A stretch of 64,000 bases of DNA from Kappaphycus alvarezii (lineage: Eukaryota; Rhodophyta; Florideophyceae; Gigartinales; Solieriaceae), in contig NADL03000012.1 of NCBI GenBank assembly GCA_002205965.3, positions 558,001 to 622,000 on the forward strand, given 5' to 3'. The notes below the pieces were generated by a model that had not been told where the DNA came from, did no database searches, and saw only the letters and a list, made by a program, of their open reading frames with translations. This document shows positions 23,866-34,350 of this stretch, one piece after another. A program made the translations under genes and the position numbers. Numbering within the stretch: position 1 is the stretch's first letter; each line of letters opens with the position of its first letter.

Positions 23866-24059
23866 TCTTATGCGTCAATTAGCTTCAAAGCAACGTTGTT
23901 AGTAAGTTAAGAAGAGCAAAAACATGAGCTTTACCACGAGCGCACAGTAGCAAAACGATATGGATGAAGAAGAATAGCAAGGAGGACAATCAAAAATGAT
24001 GGATCGACGTCTACAAGGGTTTTTTTTAGCGCTCAAACTTATGCTGCAATGTTCTTTAA

Positions 24060-24215
24060 CGTTTACATTGCAGACTTCATTGGTGACTTGTATTGGAGTG
24101 ATTGAGGGAAGTGGCGTAATGTTTGAGCCTAATGTTTGTATTGGACAAGGGGCGCAATACGACGGAATTATTGGAGGAGAGAGGATCAGCCTACAGATTT
24201 GCAAGGTATGGAGAT
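24060..24215 (-). repeat. Right terminal inverted repeat of the Ulp1-MULE
   Basis: Reverse complement of the left terminal repeat. Its outer end is at 24215, followed by TTGAGCCTA, which does not match the bases before 17399. Confidence 0.85.
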
Positions 24216-24613
24216 TTGAGCCTAGCTTTTTGATTGGTCAGATATCCAAATTCGGCGACGCCGTGTCGATTGGGCACTTGCCAATGACACAGGTAGAGAA
24301 AACGCCACTTCTCACTTTCCCTACACAAGAACATATTATTAACTTCATCTAAGAGTCCATAGAAAGACTGGACCGATAAGAATGGCCTCGCTAAATGAGT
24401 CAGCGAAAATTTCAACCTGCTGAGGAAGCTCTCTCCAAAATTCCGCTTCCACTGGCTTCGGGATATCTTGACAACATCCTCGAGTATGGATTACACAAGA
24501 ATCCTACAGTAGAATAATGGACATTCTGTCTCGCCCCGATACAGTAGACTATGGCTTGAGTGGTGAATAAGTGGGACGTTTATTTTACGGGATAAAATCT
24601 TCGATTAGGGGGT

Positions 24614-24633
24614 GACAGCTTGCAGAATTAGAC
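24614..24633 (+). repeat. Left terminal inverted repeat candidate of the second MULE
   Basis: 18 of 20 bases match the reverse complement of 28185-28204. The match does not extend clearly on either side. Confidence 0.5.
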
Positions 24634-24964
24634 TTCTTTGTAGATTACCTATGCAAACCTCTATTGCGCTATTGGTGACATCGGTAATATTAAAGATTTT
24701 TAGGGGTGAATTTCGTCTGTCCCTACATTTCAATCGTAACGGGCAAAGCCCCCTTTCACATCCCACAGTCACCCCTACACTATTGAGCACTGCCCAAAGT
24801 TCACCCTCCCGCTGCATTTGTTCACCTTGCGCCAGCATTAGCACTATTTGCCTCACAAATCTTATCATATCTGAAGAATTCACCCGTACCTCACACCGGA
24901 TCATCGGTCTAATGACAAACCATGACAATTTGCTGCACATTCTGAAAAATACCACGCAGGCTTG

Positions 24965-25994
24965 ACGCCATTTCAATACCTTTGAGAAACATGTCACACC
25001 TCTGCTGCAGGTCTTTTGCTTCCAAGGAGAAGCAGCCACAGCACAATCAATCCAAAAAGCATACCGTCGTCTTGCATCTTTGGTACATCCTGATTGCTGT
25101 CGTTCTGATCAACTTTGTGCAACATGAAAATATTTGCACGCTGATCTGGGCGATGGAAATATCAAATATTCTCTTGCAGAAACTGCATATGAGTATGAAC
25201 TTCGACGCTTAGAAGACTAACAGATGTACGAGTAGGATCTTCAAAGAAATAAATGTTCTTCTGATAGCGGTGAAAATAGTGCGGCCGGAAGAGGGGCAAA
25301 AAAGCCATGCTGACGAAGAAAAAATCCAGAGAAAGCTATAGAAGCAAGGCAAGAACAAATTGCATGCAACCTGAGCGACAAAAAAGCTCGCGAAGAAGCA
25401 GACCGTGCTAGGCGATTAGATAACAGTGCAGAGCGCGACCCGCATTGCGAAAATTTGCGTCATGAGGACAATGAAGAACTTCATACCGTTGATAAAAACT
25501 CCGTAGAGAGAGAAAGTGAGAAAGTAGACGGCGATGAAACCAATTGGTGTTTTGGGCAATATGAGGATGATTGCATTGACAGCGTTGGCATAGACCTTAA
25601 AAGTTATTTGCTGCCCGATGCGCAGGATGGCAGCAATGATGATCGGGATCCCGATTATTGCCCTACGAACTATATAATTCCAGACGATGATAGAGATGAA
25701 GTTCCCGCGACGCCGTCTGAGATTTGCAAGAATGCAGAGGTTTATAGCGCTGAAGAAAAGGGTGACACTAATATAGGGCCTCTAAATGACGGTGACACCG
25801 AGATATCTTCTGAAATACATGGTGACGGCCACGCAGATTCGAATTGTACCAATGGTGAACCCAAAAAATTTGAAACAAGAAGAAATTCGGCGGGTGGCAG
25901 AATAAATGGTACCAAAAAACAAAAACGCTCCGAACAGAAGCGTGCTTCCAATCGCCGGACTATGGAGCACTCCAAGCTAGCTCTCAACGCATAA
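24965..25994 (+). CDS. J-domain plus acidic region, 5' part of the MULE transposase unit
   Basis: In one frame, SIQKAYRRLASLVHPDC carries helix II and the invariant HPD of a DnaJ J-domain (HPD codons at 25086-25094). YSLAETAYEYELRRLED then matches helices III and IV. One stop lies between these two parts and a few more follow. In the same frame, a charged coil (ARQEQIACNLSDKKAREEAD) runs into an open 179-residue acidic segment (25455-25994). This has DYCPTNYIIPDDDRDEVP and ends in the basic stretch NGTKKQKRSEQKRASNRR, a likely nuclear signal. J-domains recruit and stimulate Hsp70. The J-domain, acidic part and following transposase are all in the same phase, which suggests one former fusion protein. 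The J-domain call rests on the helix II/HPD match and is good but not certain. Confidence 0.5.
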
Positions 25995-26011
25995 CAACTC
26001 GGGGCGCGCAC

Positions 26012-27773
26012 GTGGAAACCACGCCGGTGTGTGGAGGTGTTGACGGAAGTTGGCATGGCTATGCAGTTCCAATGGCAGTTCCAATAGCTAATCAGAGCGC
26101 ACACGGCGTACATAGGCGTTCAGAATGGGATGAATATCTCCCAGACCTGGGAGAAGGTTGCAATGAAATGTCGCAACTCCAAACGTACGGCTTCGATTGT
26201 TTTCCATTGGAAGCCAGAGACAGGTCTTTGGAAGCTGAACATCTTCCTGGAGCATTCAAACGACTGCAGCGGGCAACACGTGAGCGGTGAAAAACATCCT
26301 GCAAATGATCGAAGAACCCACTTTATGCCTGCTTACTCCCCTCAGAAGGTCTCCCGTGTAATTTTCAGCGAAGCCATGGACCCAAAAATATCTGCGAGAA
26401 CAATCAGTTCGCTTGTCAGAGCGAAGCAAATTTACAGCAGTCAACCGCCAGATAATCCCTACCGCTTGGTGAGGCTGGAGTTATTGCGCCACATGAACGC
26501 ATCTAGGGCTGTGTCTATGGCAAGTCTGGAAGGATACGCGCGGCTTTTGGAAAACTGCAGACACACTGTCCGCATCTTTAACATAGACGGTGTGGAGATG
26601 AAGCAGCAGCGCGTGAAGGCGGCGAAACACAAATTTCAACAATGCAAGAAGGCGAAGAATATTCCTACGGACGCTAATTTCAATGAGAATGTCATTGACA
26701 TGTCTGATATATCAGAAACTGGTCGACACTACGGTTGGCTCCTATTTGTCCCAAGTGTGGCGACACGATACTGTGAGCTTGTGCGTAGGACAGCAGCTGC
26801 AGATGCGGCACAATGCGACGGGGACGGACCTCGACCGATTTGGAGTAGTTACCTATGATACCAACATGCACCTGCTCCCGCTTGTTTTCGCCCATTTCGT
26901 GGGGTCTGCATGCTAAGAATACTGGAAAACTGTAATTGAAGCATGCAAAGCGCTTCCAGGTTTCGATGGCCCAACCAAGACGACCATCGTGGATCAAGAA
27001 AAGAGTATTGATAAGGCCTACAAGGAATTTTTCGAAAAGGCGAAGATGTTTCTTGACCCACTCCACAGTAAGAAAAATATAGGTGCCAAGCTGGGGGCTA
27101 CGAGGGCAATTGGACTGTCATTATACGAACGTGCATTTCATGCACCGTCTTATGATATAGTGGAAGAGATTATTGCCGAGTACGGCGAATTGCAGAAGCA
27201 GAACTTCAATCGATTTGACAGGTCAGAGCTTTAAAAGGATTACTCTAGCCTCAAGGACACTATAGCAACGTCTCAGGGGCTAAGAGCCAGATGAGCGCAT
27301 TGCTATGAAATCATATTCGCTGTATTGAACCGCAGAAGATGCTGAACAAAGTTGTTCTCACCCAACGGGCTGGATTTTTTAGACTCCAGAACGCATCGCA
27401 GTCTTGCTTAATCTCGGTCCCTCCCGCAATTGAGAAGAAAATTGCCGCTCATATTCGCCGTTCACGTGCATACCAAGAGACAGCTCTATTTTGCGACGGA
27501 ACGATAATGTTTCATTTTCACTACCTTCTCAAGTGTATGTCGATAGCGTCACATCCAGGGCAAAAGTGGCGAGTATTAATGGAAATAATCTCAGAATTCC
27601 CAAAGCGTTGCGACCTCCTTGTTGACGTCCAGTCAAGAACGCCGGTGTTCGTAGAAAATGTTGGTTTTAACGAGGACCAGACTCTAAAAAAAGAAGGTTT
27701 ATGCTTTTGGGTTATGCCATCGAGCAGGTCATGCGTCTGCGAAGTGCCAGCTTGGTCAGCTCTTTGGGTATGA
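26012..27773 (+). CDS. MULE transposase, frame-disrupted
   Basis: The N-terminal part resembles the zinc-binding start of MULE/FAR1 proteins: SAHGVHRRSEWDEYLPDLG, then TWEKVAMKCRNSKRTASIVF and LNIFLEHSNDC. A helical middle region follows (SRVIFSEAMDPKISARTISS). The DDE core starts near 26790, with an Asp in AAADAAQ, then FGVVTYDTNMHLLPLVFAHF. The second Asp lies in IVDQEKSIDKAYKEFF, followed by LDPLHSKKNI where many MULEs have CxxH. The C-terminal stretch 27.34-27.77 kb resembles the region leading to a SWIM finger, and a decayed CxHA-like GYAIEQVMR is visible in another frame. Several frame changes are present. Distinct from the transposase at 17.9-21.6 kb. Confidence 0.65.
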
Positions 27774-28184
27774 ATAAAGATACATGAGGATGATTTTTTT
27801 GTGAACAGGATTATTTAAATATTCTACTCATATCACATGCTTGTAAGCATTAGACTTAGAATCTTTAGCGCTGATGACTCTTCTGTCGTTTAGTGCAATT
27901 TGTTTAGTACTGAAGGTAACCAACGCCGCTACATCTTTGATTTTCGGTGTGAACATTGTCGCTCTATAACTGGACCTTGGTCATGGTTGTCGCGATTTTT
28001 TGCACTTTTCACCTTACAGCTCTCGATTCTAGATCAATGTCGCCTTTTGGCACCAAAATTCACCTGTGCTATCAACGAGCATGGAAAAGTCACCCATGGA
28101 AAAACCGTTTCACCCCATTGGCAGTTCTTCTTTCGGAGACGAACCCTACAATTGATTGGAGTATTGAGAGTCAACATTGGGGTA

Positions 28185-28204
28185 GTCTAAATCTGCAAGC
28201 GGTC
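28185..28204 (-). repeat. Right terminal inverted repeat candidate of the second MULE
   Basis: Pairs with 24614-24633, 18 of 20 bases. Confidence 0.5.
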
Positions 28205-28515
28205 GGGGATGTACAACTTTTTGGCTCTATATATGATTACAATTCCAAACGGGTCCCATAAATCTCAATAGATGATTTATGCAAAAGATTTCAGTAAAGC
28301 AAAATCTAAATTTCAGTAAATTTAATTACACTAGTGTCACACGTTGCGGAAATTTGCAGAAGAAATGTGACTATCTTTCCTGAAATGTGATTAAACAGTG
28401 AAATCCATTTCAACACACGCTTAACACGTTGCACAAATGGCATCGTTTCGGCGGGAAGAGGGTATCAGAGAAGACAACCAATTTTCCTTCTCCATCCCTC
28501 CCAACAACTCGCAAC

Positions 28516-29332
28516 ATGGCCAACATAACCACTACCTCCCCTAGCCCCAGTCCTCTTTCCCCTTCTCCTCAAACACCTCCTCTGCCATCCCATCCCTCAA
28601 CCGCAGCCACACCCACCCGGTTCCGGAACGAAACAGGGCCGCCGTCCAACGTTCACTCCCGACGATGACGTCATAATCGTCCGGGAGGTGGCGGCGGCTA
28701 AGGCGCACATAGCCCCGTTCGGTGAAGTGTTAAAGCGATTCGCCGAAGCCGCGGAGAAGGCCAACCAAAACCCGAACCTCTCCGCGAAGGTAACGCCGAA
28801 ACGATTACAAGATCGTTACAAGAAGCTGATGGACGCGTTCGCGAAGAAGGATGCTAGAGAGCGGATGATGTCGGCGGGGGGCGAATTGGGTGAGGTGGAG
28901 GATCTGCTTAGCGCAATGTTGGACGCGCAGAGGGACCTGGAAGCGACGAAGAATGCGGAGAGGACGCTGAAGGAGGCGCAGGAAAATCGCAAAGAGTAGG
29001 CCGGTCGTCGGTTAATGGAAACGGCAATGGACGTGGTGGCGGGAATGGCGATGCTGGAGAGAATGGGAAGGGAAGGGGCAAGCGGCGCCGTATGCTGGAT
29101 GGAGAGAGGGATGAGGTACTGGAGGTCTCGCCGTCTCACTGCGCGAGACCGATATGGAAAGGATAGAGATCGAGCGGGAGAAGTTGGCATTGGATAGAGA
29201 CCGAATGGAGAAAGAGGTGGCGGATCGTGCGGCGGAGCGGAACTTCAGGAAGAGGAGCGGGAGGCGAGGGACAAGCTGGAATTAGATAATTTTAAGCTCA
29301 TGATGGATACCTTTGCATCCGCACGGAAGTAG
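28516..29332 (+). CDS. Harbinger Myb-like DNA-binding partner, frame-disrupted
   Basis: Harbinger elements need a Myb-like protein that binds subterminal repeats and carries the transposase to the nucleus and DNA. The chosen start is the ATG at 28516. A Pro/Ser-rich leader (SPSPSPLSPSPQTPP) is followed by TFTPDDDVIIVREVAAAKAH and FGEVLKRFAEAAEKAN, then VTPKRLQDRYKKLMDAFAKK. This is the R..R..L...F pattern of this Myb-like domain, and SAGGELGEVEDLL ends it. The C-terminal half is a long charged coil (DMERIEIEREKLALDRDRM) ending in NFKLMMDTFASARK just before the stop at 29330-29332. About 270 residues. Several single-base frame changes are seen, the first near 28650. It converges on the transposase. 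Confidence 0.65.
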
Positions 29333-29406
29333 GCTATGTAAAGAATGCGCCGTTTATAATTTACAGACTTTTCGGACAATTTTTACCTAATAGGAGCAGC
29401 AAGAAG

Positions 29407-29434
29407 AAAATCTCCCGCCCCTGCGGGAGATTTT
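29407..29434. terminator. Terminator-like hairpin between the convergent Harbinger genes
   Basis: AAAATCTCCCGC and GCGGGAGATTTT form a perfect 12-bp stem with loop CCCT and a T-run on one side and an A-run on the other. It lies 75 bases after the Myb-like stop and 94 bases after the transposase stop. It would give both transcripts a strong 3' structure followed by U on either strand. The shape is that of an intrinsic terminator; a role in eukaryotic 3' processing is only inferred. Confidence 0.55.
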
Positions 29435-29483
29435 TTGTACGCGTTAAAGCTCGTCCCTCGCATTCGCGGACTTTGTCCTCGCT

Positions 29484-29522
29484 CCTCGGGCGGCCCGGGT
29501 CGCGAAGCGACCCGGCCCGAGG
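29484..29522. repeat. GC-rich hairpin adjoining the transposase stop
   Basis: CCTCGGGC-GGCC-CGGGTCGC pairs with GCGACCCGGCCCGAGG around a GAA loop: 16 paired bases interrupted by a 4-base bulge. It ends 6 bases from the transposase stop codon. Confidence 0.7.
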
Positions 29523-29527
29523 AACGA

Positions 29528-30752
29528 TTACTCTACTGACCGTTGAGATATTCCTCCAATGAGGAGAGTACATTTGAAGAACTGCGCTATCGTGTTCGGA
29601 TAGATGCAGTTTCTCATGTTCGTCAGCAACATGGCCGTTACATGAAGAGCTCCTACAGGAGATTTCGCGATCCTCATTTTGCGCTTGAAGTCCACCGTGA
29701 TCGAGTAGAGTTTGATCTCTTTGAAGATTCACTCTGCTGCCACGCGCACCGTGGTTATCGCTTTGTTGAACGCTTGGCAGTGTACCGTTAGGTTCGACCT
29801 TGGAACGGTACCTCCATAAATGTACGCACGTTGTAGCCTGAATCACCATATATTACGTACTGCTTTCCATCTATATAAAGCAATTCCCCAAGCGTCTCGT
29901 CCAGACCACTCCTCATGTATAACGTCCAATCATGCCGACGCCCCTCCATTGGCCCAGAAGCATGTAGTATCATTCCATCCGGAGTCGTGACGGCCTGATA
30001 TTTGAGGGCGTGCTTCCTCTTGTGGCCGTTGTATGCCACGCGTTGCTCCTCATGATCCCCTGGACGAGCAATCCCAATTACGGTCCCATCTATGAACCCC
30101 ACGCAGTTATCCAAAGCGCCACCCGCTTCTTGTACAGCATTCGCGTACCGTTCAGCATTACGAGAGATGAACGTTGACGATATAGGGCCCATTAATAGAT
30201 CTCTACGTGTATCTAGAAACTGCTCAATGCCTTCCCAGAAGATCTCAGAGAGCTGAGACGCGTGACGCCCGAATAGTAATTCCATGTCCATCCATCGGGC
30301 GGGACTACATAGACGCCGTAGAACGACGCATGTTACAAGTAAAGGTCCACGGCGTATCGATTACGGCCTGTACGAACCCAACAAACGGGCCAATTTATAG
30401 CCGTTACCATTCGGTAGATATCCTGTTTACGGAACCGAAACAGGCTCAACGATAAAGCATCCGTTATAGCGTTGAAGTTGAAGGTAAAGCTAGTGGCAAA
30501 AATAGCATTACGTCGAAGGATGTAACGGTACTGCTCATTTTTGTAAGCTGCAAATTGTTCAGCGCTGTGGAGAATGACACTTGAACCAAGGGGGAAGCGT
30601 GACCTCCTAGTAGATCGGGATCGAATCAGTAGCGCTGTGGCCGCCTTCCAACGCCTCTTGCGGATCGTGGCCTTGGTGAAAGTGTGATCTCTGAGCCGAC
30701 CCAAAGCCATGTTGAGGAAGGATGTTGGTGCTTGTACTTTGCTCCTACTCAA
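29528..30752 (-). CDS. Harbinger transposase (HARBI1-like, DDE_Tnp_4), frame-disrupted
   Basis: The N-terminal region (30752-30333) is basic and includes FRFRKQDIYRMVTAIN, the helix-turn-helix-like block of the family. The continuation LLVTCVVLRRLCSPARWMDM and ELLFGRHASQLSEIFW follows after one frame change. The first catalytic Asp is in CVGFIDGTVIGIARPG. YNGHKRKHALKYQAVTTPDG and GPMEGRRHDWTLYMRSGL follow, and the second Asp is in YGDSGYNVRTF. The last block, AFNKAITTVRVAAE followed by IFKEIKLY, holds the catalytic Glu, but the usual Trp after it is read as a TGA stop. The C-terminus SQRSVE ends at 29528. All three acids can be seen. Two frame changes and one stop break the frame, so it is either recently dead or intact with sequencing errors. 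Confidence 0.75.
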
Positions 30753-30892
30753 TGTACACTACAGTAATACTCATATTTCAATTTGCGTAAGTGCAATTTT
30801 CAATTTTCTAATTGACATTTCAGAATATGATTTCTGTAAATAAAAAAAAGCTATTTCTGAAATCCTTTTCTGAAATCTCTACTGCGTAAATC

Positions 30893-31859
30893 CATAAATA
30901 AGGAAATCCCCTTTTTCCCCTTTCAGAAAGTCACCTCAAAAAGAATATACTCCTTGGCCAGTGATCAAGTCTTTAGTTAATCCATTGTTTGCCGATTTCT
31001 GGTGGAAAGTACAGAGCTGATGTTATTAAAGAGAGTCATAATTCCGATACCTCAAACTACAGTACCTTTATCATCCCCTCATTGACGCCGAAGCCGAAGA
31101 GGGTAGCTCGCCAGATAGAGAGAGCACGAATTCAAAATTTGAGTCAGACTCGGAACAAGGGTCGCGGTCGGCTCCAGGGTTGAAATTTTCTGCTTCTGAG
31201 GGCCTTAAACATCCTCGAGGGGGCCAACGATACGTTAGCTCAAATGTAAGAAAAGGATCCAAAACCAACCCATGCGTGGACCAGGGCTCCTGATGCATAC
31301 GGCACATCCAGAAAATATCGACCTCCGGTAAGGCAGTTTCCCAAAAGTATCAGACACAGAAACTCAAGCTGATCGTATTTAGCGACCAAGAAATTCGAGA
31401 ATAGCTGTCCGTTGCAGAACTGCGGAAGTACTGGCCACGGTACGGGAGCGCCGTGAAATGCAAGCAACGTAGTTTTAGCTGCGACTTTTGTAAGAAAGAA
31501 AGTCTTTAAACCTAAAGGGAAAGGGAATATCACAACGCCTGAAAGTCACGCGCTCGTGCTGCGGAGTCGGAGGGAAGAGAACAAGGCACCGTCCTGTACT
31601 GTCGAACGTTTGAGGGACCGTTTCCGTCCGTCCCGACTCGAAACGTCATCTGCGCACTTCGGTTCGCGAAAAGGCCGCAACGAAAAAGAAGCCGGGAGTT
31701 GTGCAATTAGGCTATAAATGTATCTGATTGTAGCGTACGTATCTCGAACTGGTCCTTGAGTCGTCGATGACAACTCCCTTCCAGTGCGTATCGCCTAGAC
31801 GCTGACAATACAGTACCAAAAGGGCGCCATCAAGCTCCACCCTCCTGAGTTCCCGCCTA
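30893..31859. other. Spacer between Harbinger and LINE-like element
   Basis: No clear gene. One plus-strand frame near 31.3-31.45 kb has CPLQNCGSTGHGTGAP, faintly like a CCHC knuckle with the last Cys missing. It is too weak to call a gag remnant. Confidence 0.35.
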
Positions 31860-33492
31860 TTCCTGTGCGAGGAGGCGCCTCTCCTCCCCCGCGAGAAGGA
31901 ACCCCCCTTTGGACTGCGGCAGTGTGCAGTTTCCCTCAGGAGGCGCCGAGTCTCCATCCTCTACCCTCTGTTCAACAATCTCCCAGAGTAGCGCTGATCA
32001 GCGCTTCTGCCCAGCCTCTTCTACCCCATGCCGCCCTCCACATTCAATCAGTCTTCAAGTCTGTCTGTGGGGAGGGTCAGCCCTCTCCATCCCCACACCA
32101 TTCGCCCCAAAACTACCCCAACCCTTTCAACTTCCGTTGCCGTCGCCCCATCCAATGATCCCACTTTCTCCTTCACTCCTTAGCGAAGGCATCGCAGTCT
32201 CCTCATCAGAGCAACCATGACCCAAATCTCCTTACCGCCGCACATCACCATCCCGTGCGAGGGCCGCTGGCCTGTCATCCGAGTCCCTATCTCCCTACCA
32301 TTGTCCATGTCCTCTCCGGCCCACGCCCAACGATCCCACTGCTGTTGCTGCCCATGCCGCATCTCACAGCCCTGCTGTTTCCCCACCGACCACCCCCACA
32401 GCGCCTGATAAACTTCTGCCCCCCACCCCTGCTGCCACCTATCCTGCCGCTGCTAATGGCACTTCCGCCCGCCAACCTCGCGCACTTAGTCCTCACCCGA
32501 AGGTTGCCAAGCGCCGCTTCAGGCGAGGCAAACCCAACCCGAGCCGTTCTACCCTCTATCCATACCCGTCCTCAAGCTACCTACGCACACCCTCACCCCC
32601 CCCCCAGAACTGAACGTCGCCCCCGCTCAGGACCCCCACCACTGTGCTCAAGACCAGTGACACGGCTTTCCAACCGTCTGTTGTCCCTGCTCCGGGCCCG
32701 GCTCATGCCCCAGCTCAGATACAGTTATAGCAGACAGCCCACACCCCACATGACACGACCGCCTGCTCCCGCTCCTGCCCGGGCTAATGCCACTCCACCT
32801 CCCCTCCTTGCCTCAGCCCCGCAACCAACTAATCGCCATCACTAGCAAGCCAACGAGTCATTCCTCCGCCTCATCTGACAACCTTCCCCACCCCTCGACG
32901 TTCTCCGTACTCCGTATCCAGAGGCTGAGTCTTTCTGAACATTCCTGGGCCCTGTGTGATGTCCTTCGTCCTTCTCTTCGTCATCTTCGTCCTAAATGCG
33001 GTCACTGCGTTTGAGCCTCACGCCATCTACCGCCCCTTTCTAAGTCTATGCTTCCCACCGCCGTCCTCCGCCGTACCCAAGGTCCCGATCCCCATTGTTG
33101 GGACCAAGCTGCAAAACATGCTGCCCTAAGCATCCGCCGTGTCAATTCTGGACCCACTGGAGTGCTCTCTGGTATGTGTCACCGCCCACTCCAAACGTGC
33201 AGAGTGGCTTTAGACAACCCGTCTTCCCGCAACTCCCGTCACGACTTCTGCTCAATGCTCGCGCCGAGCTGAAGCGCATTGCGGCTACCCTCGCTATGGA
33301 AAGCCATGTGCTCAATACACAGCGCTCCCGTAGAGAACGTCAACGATTGGCACATTCTGCAAGCGCCCAGCAGCTCCACCCCCCCTATCGCCCTGTTATA
33401 CCCATCGTTGACTCCAGCCAGCCCCCCGCCCGCATCACAGCACCAATGAGGCCGCCGTCGCCCATGCAGCGCGGCGGTCTCAAGCAACTCCG

Positions 33493-34350
33493 TTGCAGGA
33501 CCTGATTGTACCCTCTCACTCTGGTTTCACTTTTCTCGTCAGGACCTCCTTTGGCCTCAAAGCTCGTGTCACGGGCTCGCGGCGCTTACACAGCTTGACA
33601 AGCGCATCGTTTCTGGAAATCTCCCTGATTCGGTACTTCCTCTCGTTCCCTCTCATCGCTGCCCCCACGCTCCTACCCCGCAAAACCCCACCGGACATGA
33701 TTCCACCCATCGCCGTCGGCTCGGTGCTCCGTTGCATCGTAAAAAAGGCTTGCTCTCCGCCGCCATCGATGACATGGGCAACTTCCTTGTCCCATTCCAA
33801 CTTTCGAACGGCATCAAAACCGGCATGGATGCCATTGTCCATGATACGCGCTCTCTCTTCCAAACTGTCTCAACTGCGAGATCCGCCAGTCTATGCCTAA
33901 CCTCCTCCCCGCCCGTACGCCGACCCTGGCCCACCTCATCAACATGCTCTTCGGCCGTTCCCATCCACCCCTGCTAATCCCCACTTGGCAACATACCTTA
34001 ATCCATAGTGCTCGGATACCCTACAGGAGGGGCAGCCAGTATGGTGAACTTTTCCCTTGCAATCCACCTCCTTGTCCGCCGGATCGCGGAGATCACAGAT
34101 ATGCTCCTCAATCAGTAGTTTGCTGATGACGGTTGGGACACTTGATGGTTTCCAGAACTGCGCTTCAGTTGATCCAGAATCACGGCCCAGTCGTTGCCCT
34201 CAACCGTTGCGGCCAGATTCATCGACGCGGCCCCCGCCCGTTCACGCGCTGCCCAATACTCCGCGCCTCGCATCTCACGACTAGTTTTCCGCCTATGCTC
34301 GGCCTACCAAGTCTTTTTGCTCTCCAGGATGGACACCTCATAGCGTTAGG
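33493..34350 (+). pseudogene. LINE-type reverse transcriptase domain remnant
   Basis: PIAVGSVLRCIVKKAC matches the RPIA(V/I)GxxLRRxxxK block of a group of non-LTR reverse transcriptases. FLVPFQLSNGIKTGMDAIVH corresponds to the following QLGxGxxxGxEAxVH block. Near 34.05 kb, NFSLAIHLLVRRIAEITDM corresponds to the LLFSLAIxPLLxxI helix. It is followed by FADDGWDT, the palm xxDDG motif, with Phe-Ala in place of Tyr-Leu/Ala. These blocks lie in three frames with stops between them. Role in active relatives: target-primed reverse transcription. Family confidence moderate; the exact clade was not determined. Confidence 0.55.

Larger units (their letters stand above)
17399..24215 (-). mobile_element. 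MULE (Mutator-like DNA transposon) carrying a Ulp1-like protease
   Basis: Long terminal inverted repeats of about 158 bp, roughly 90% identical, bound the element at 17399-17558 and 24060-24215. Inside, on the minus strand and in this order, lie a Ulp1-like C48 protease gene and a MULE transposase with FAR1-like N-terminus, DDE core and SWIM zinc finger. This gene set matches the plant Ulp1-bearing MULEs (the Kaonashi type). I could not find a clear 9-11 bp target duplication. The left end abuts the AT-rich island. Confidence 0.75.
24614..28204 (+). mobile_element. Second MULE, with J-domain gene region
   Basis: GACAGCTTGCAGAATTAGAC (24614-24633) pairs with GTCTAAATCTGCAAGCGGTC (28185-28204), 18 of 20 matches as inverted repeats. 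Between them lies a plus-strand J-domain and acidic region followed by a MULE transposase. The short TIRs contrast with the 158-bp TIRs of the neighbouring MULE. The two elements are only about 400 bases apart. No target duplication was recognised, so the ends are moderately supported. Confidence 0.55.
28274..30892. mobile_element. PIF/Harbinger DNA transposon with convergent Myb-like and transposase genes
   Basis: The ends match as inverted repeats: GATTTATGCAAAAGATTTCAG from 28274 against the reverse complement of 30892 leftward, GATTTACGCAGTAGAGATTTCAG, with a small gap. Subterminal copies of TTTCAG(A/T)AA occur near both ends (about 28290 and 28310; 30852, 30868 and others inverted). These are likely transposase or Myb-partner binding sites. 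Gene order is Myb-like gene (plus), GC-rich hairpins, transposase (minus). The exact 3-bp target duplication was not resolved. This is the best preserved element in the window, with a handful of frame changes. Confidence 0.75.

Noticed and set aside
24605-25039. 144-codon minus-strand frame at the left of the second MULE
   Set aside because: It is antisense to the J-domain segment and has no motif.
29361-29849. 162-codon minus-strand frame across the Harbinger hairpins
   Set aside because: The neighbouring frame gives the conserved transposase C-terminus, and this one only reads through the hairpin DNA.
32255-32845. 196-codon Pro-rich frame
   Set aside because: C-rich DNA gives long open frames by composition. 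I treat it as the 5' part of the LINE-like element, not as a separate gene.
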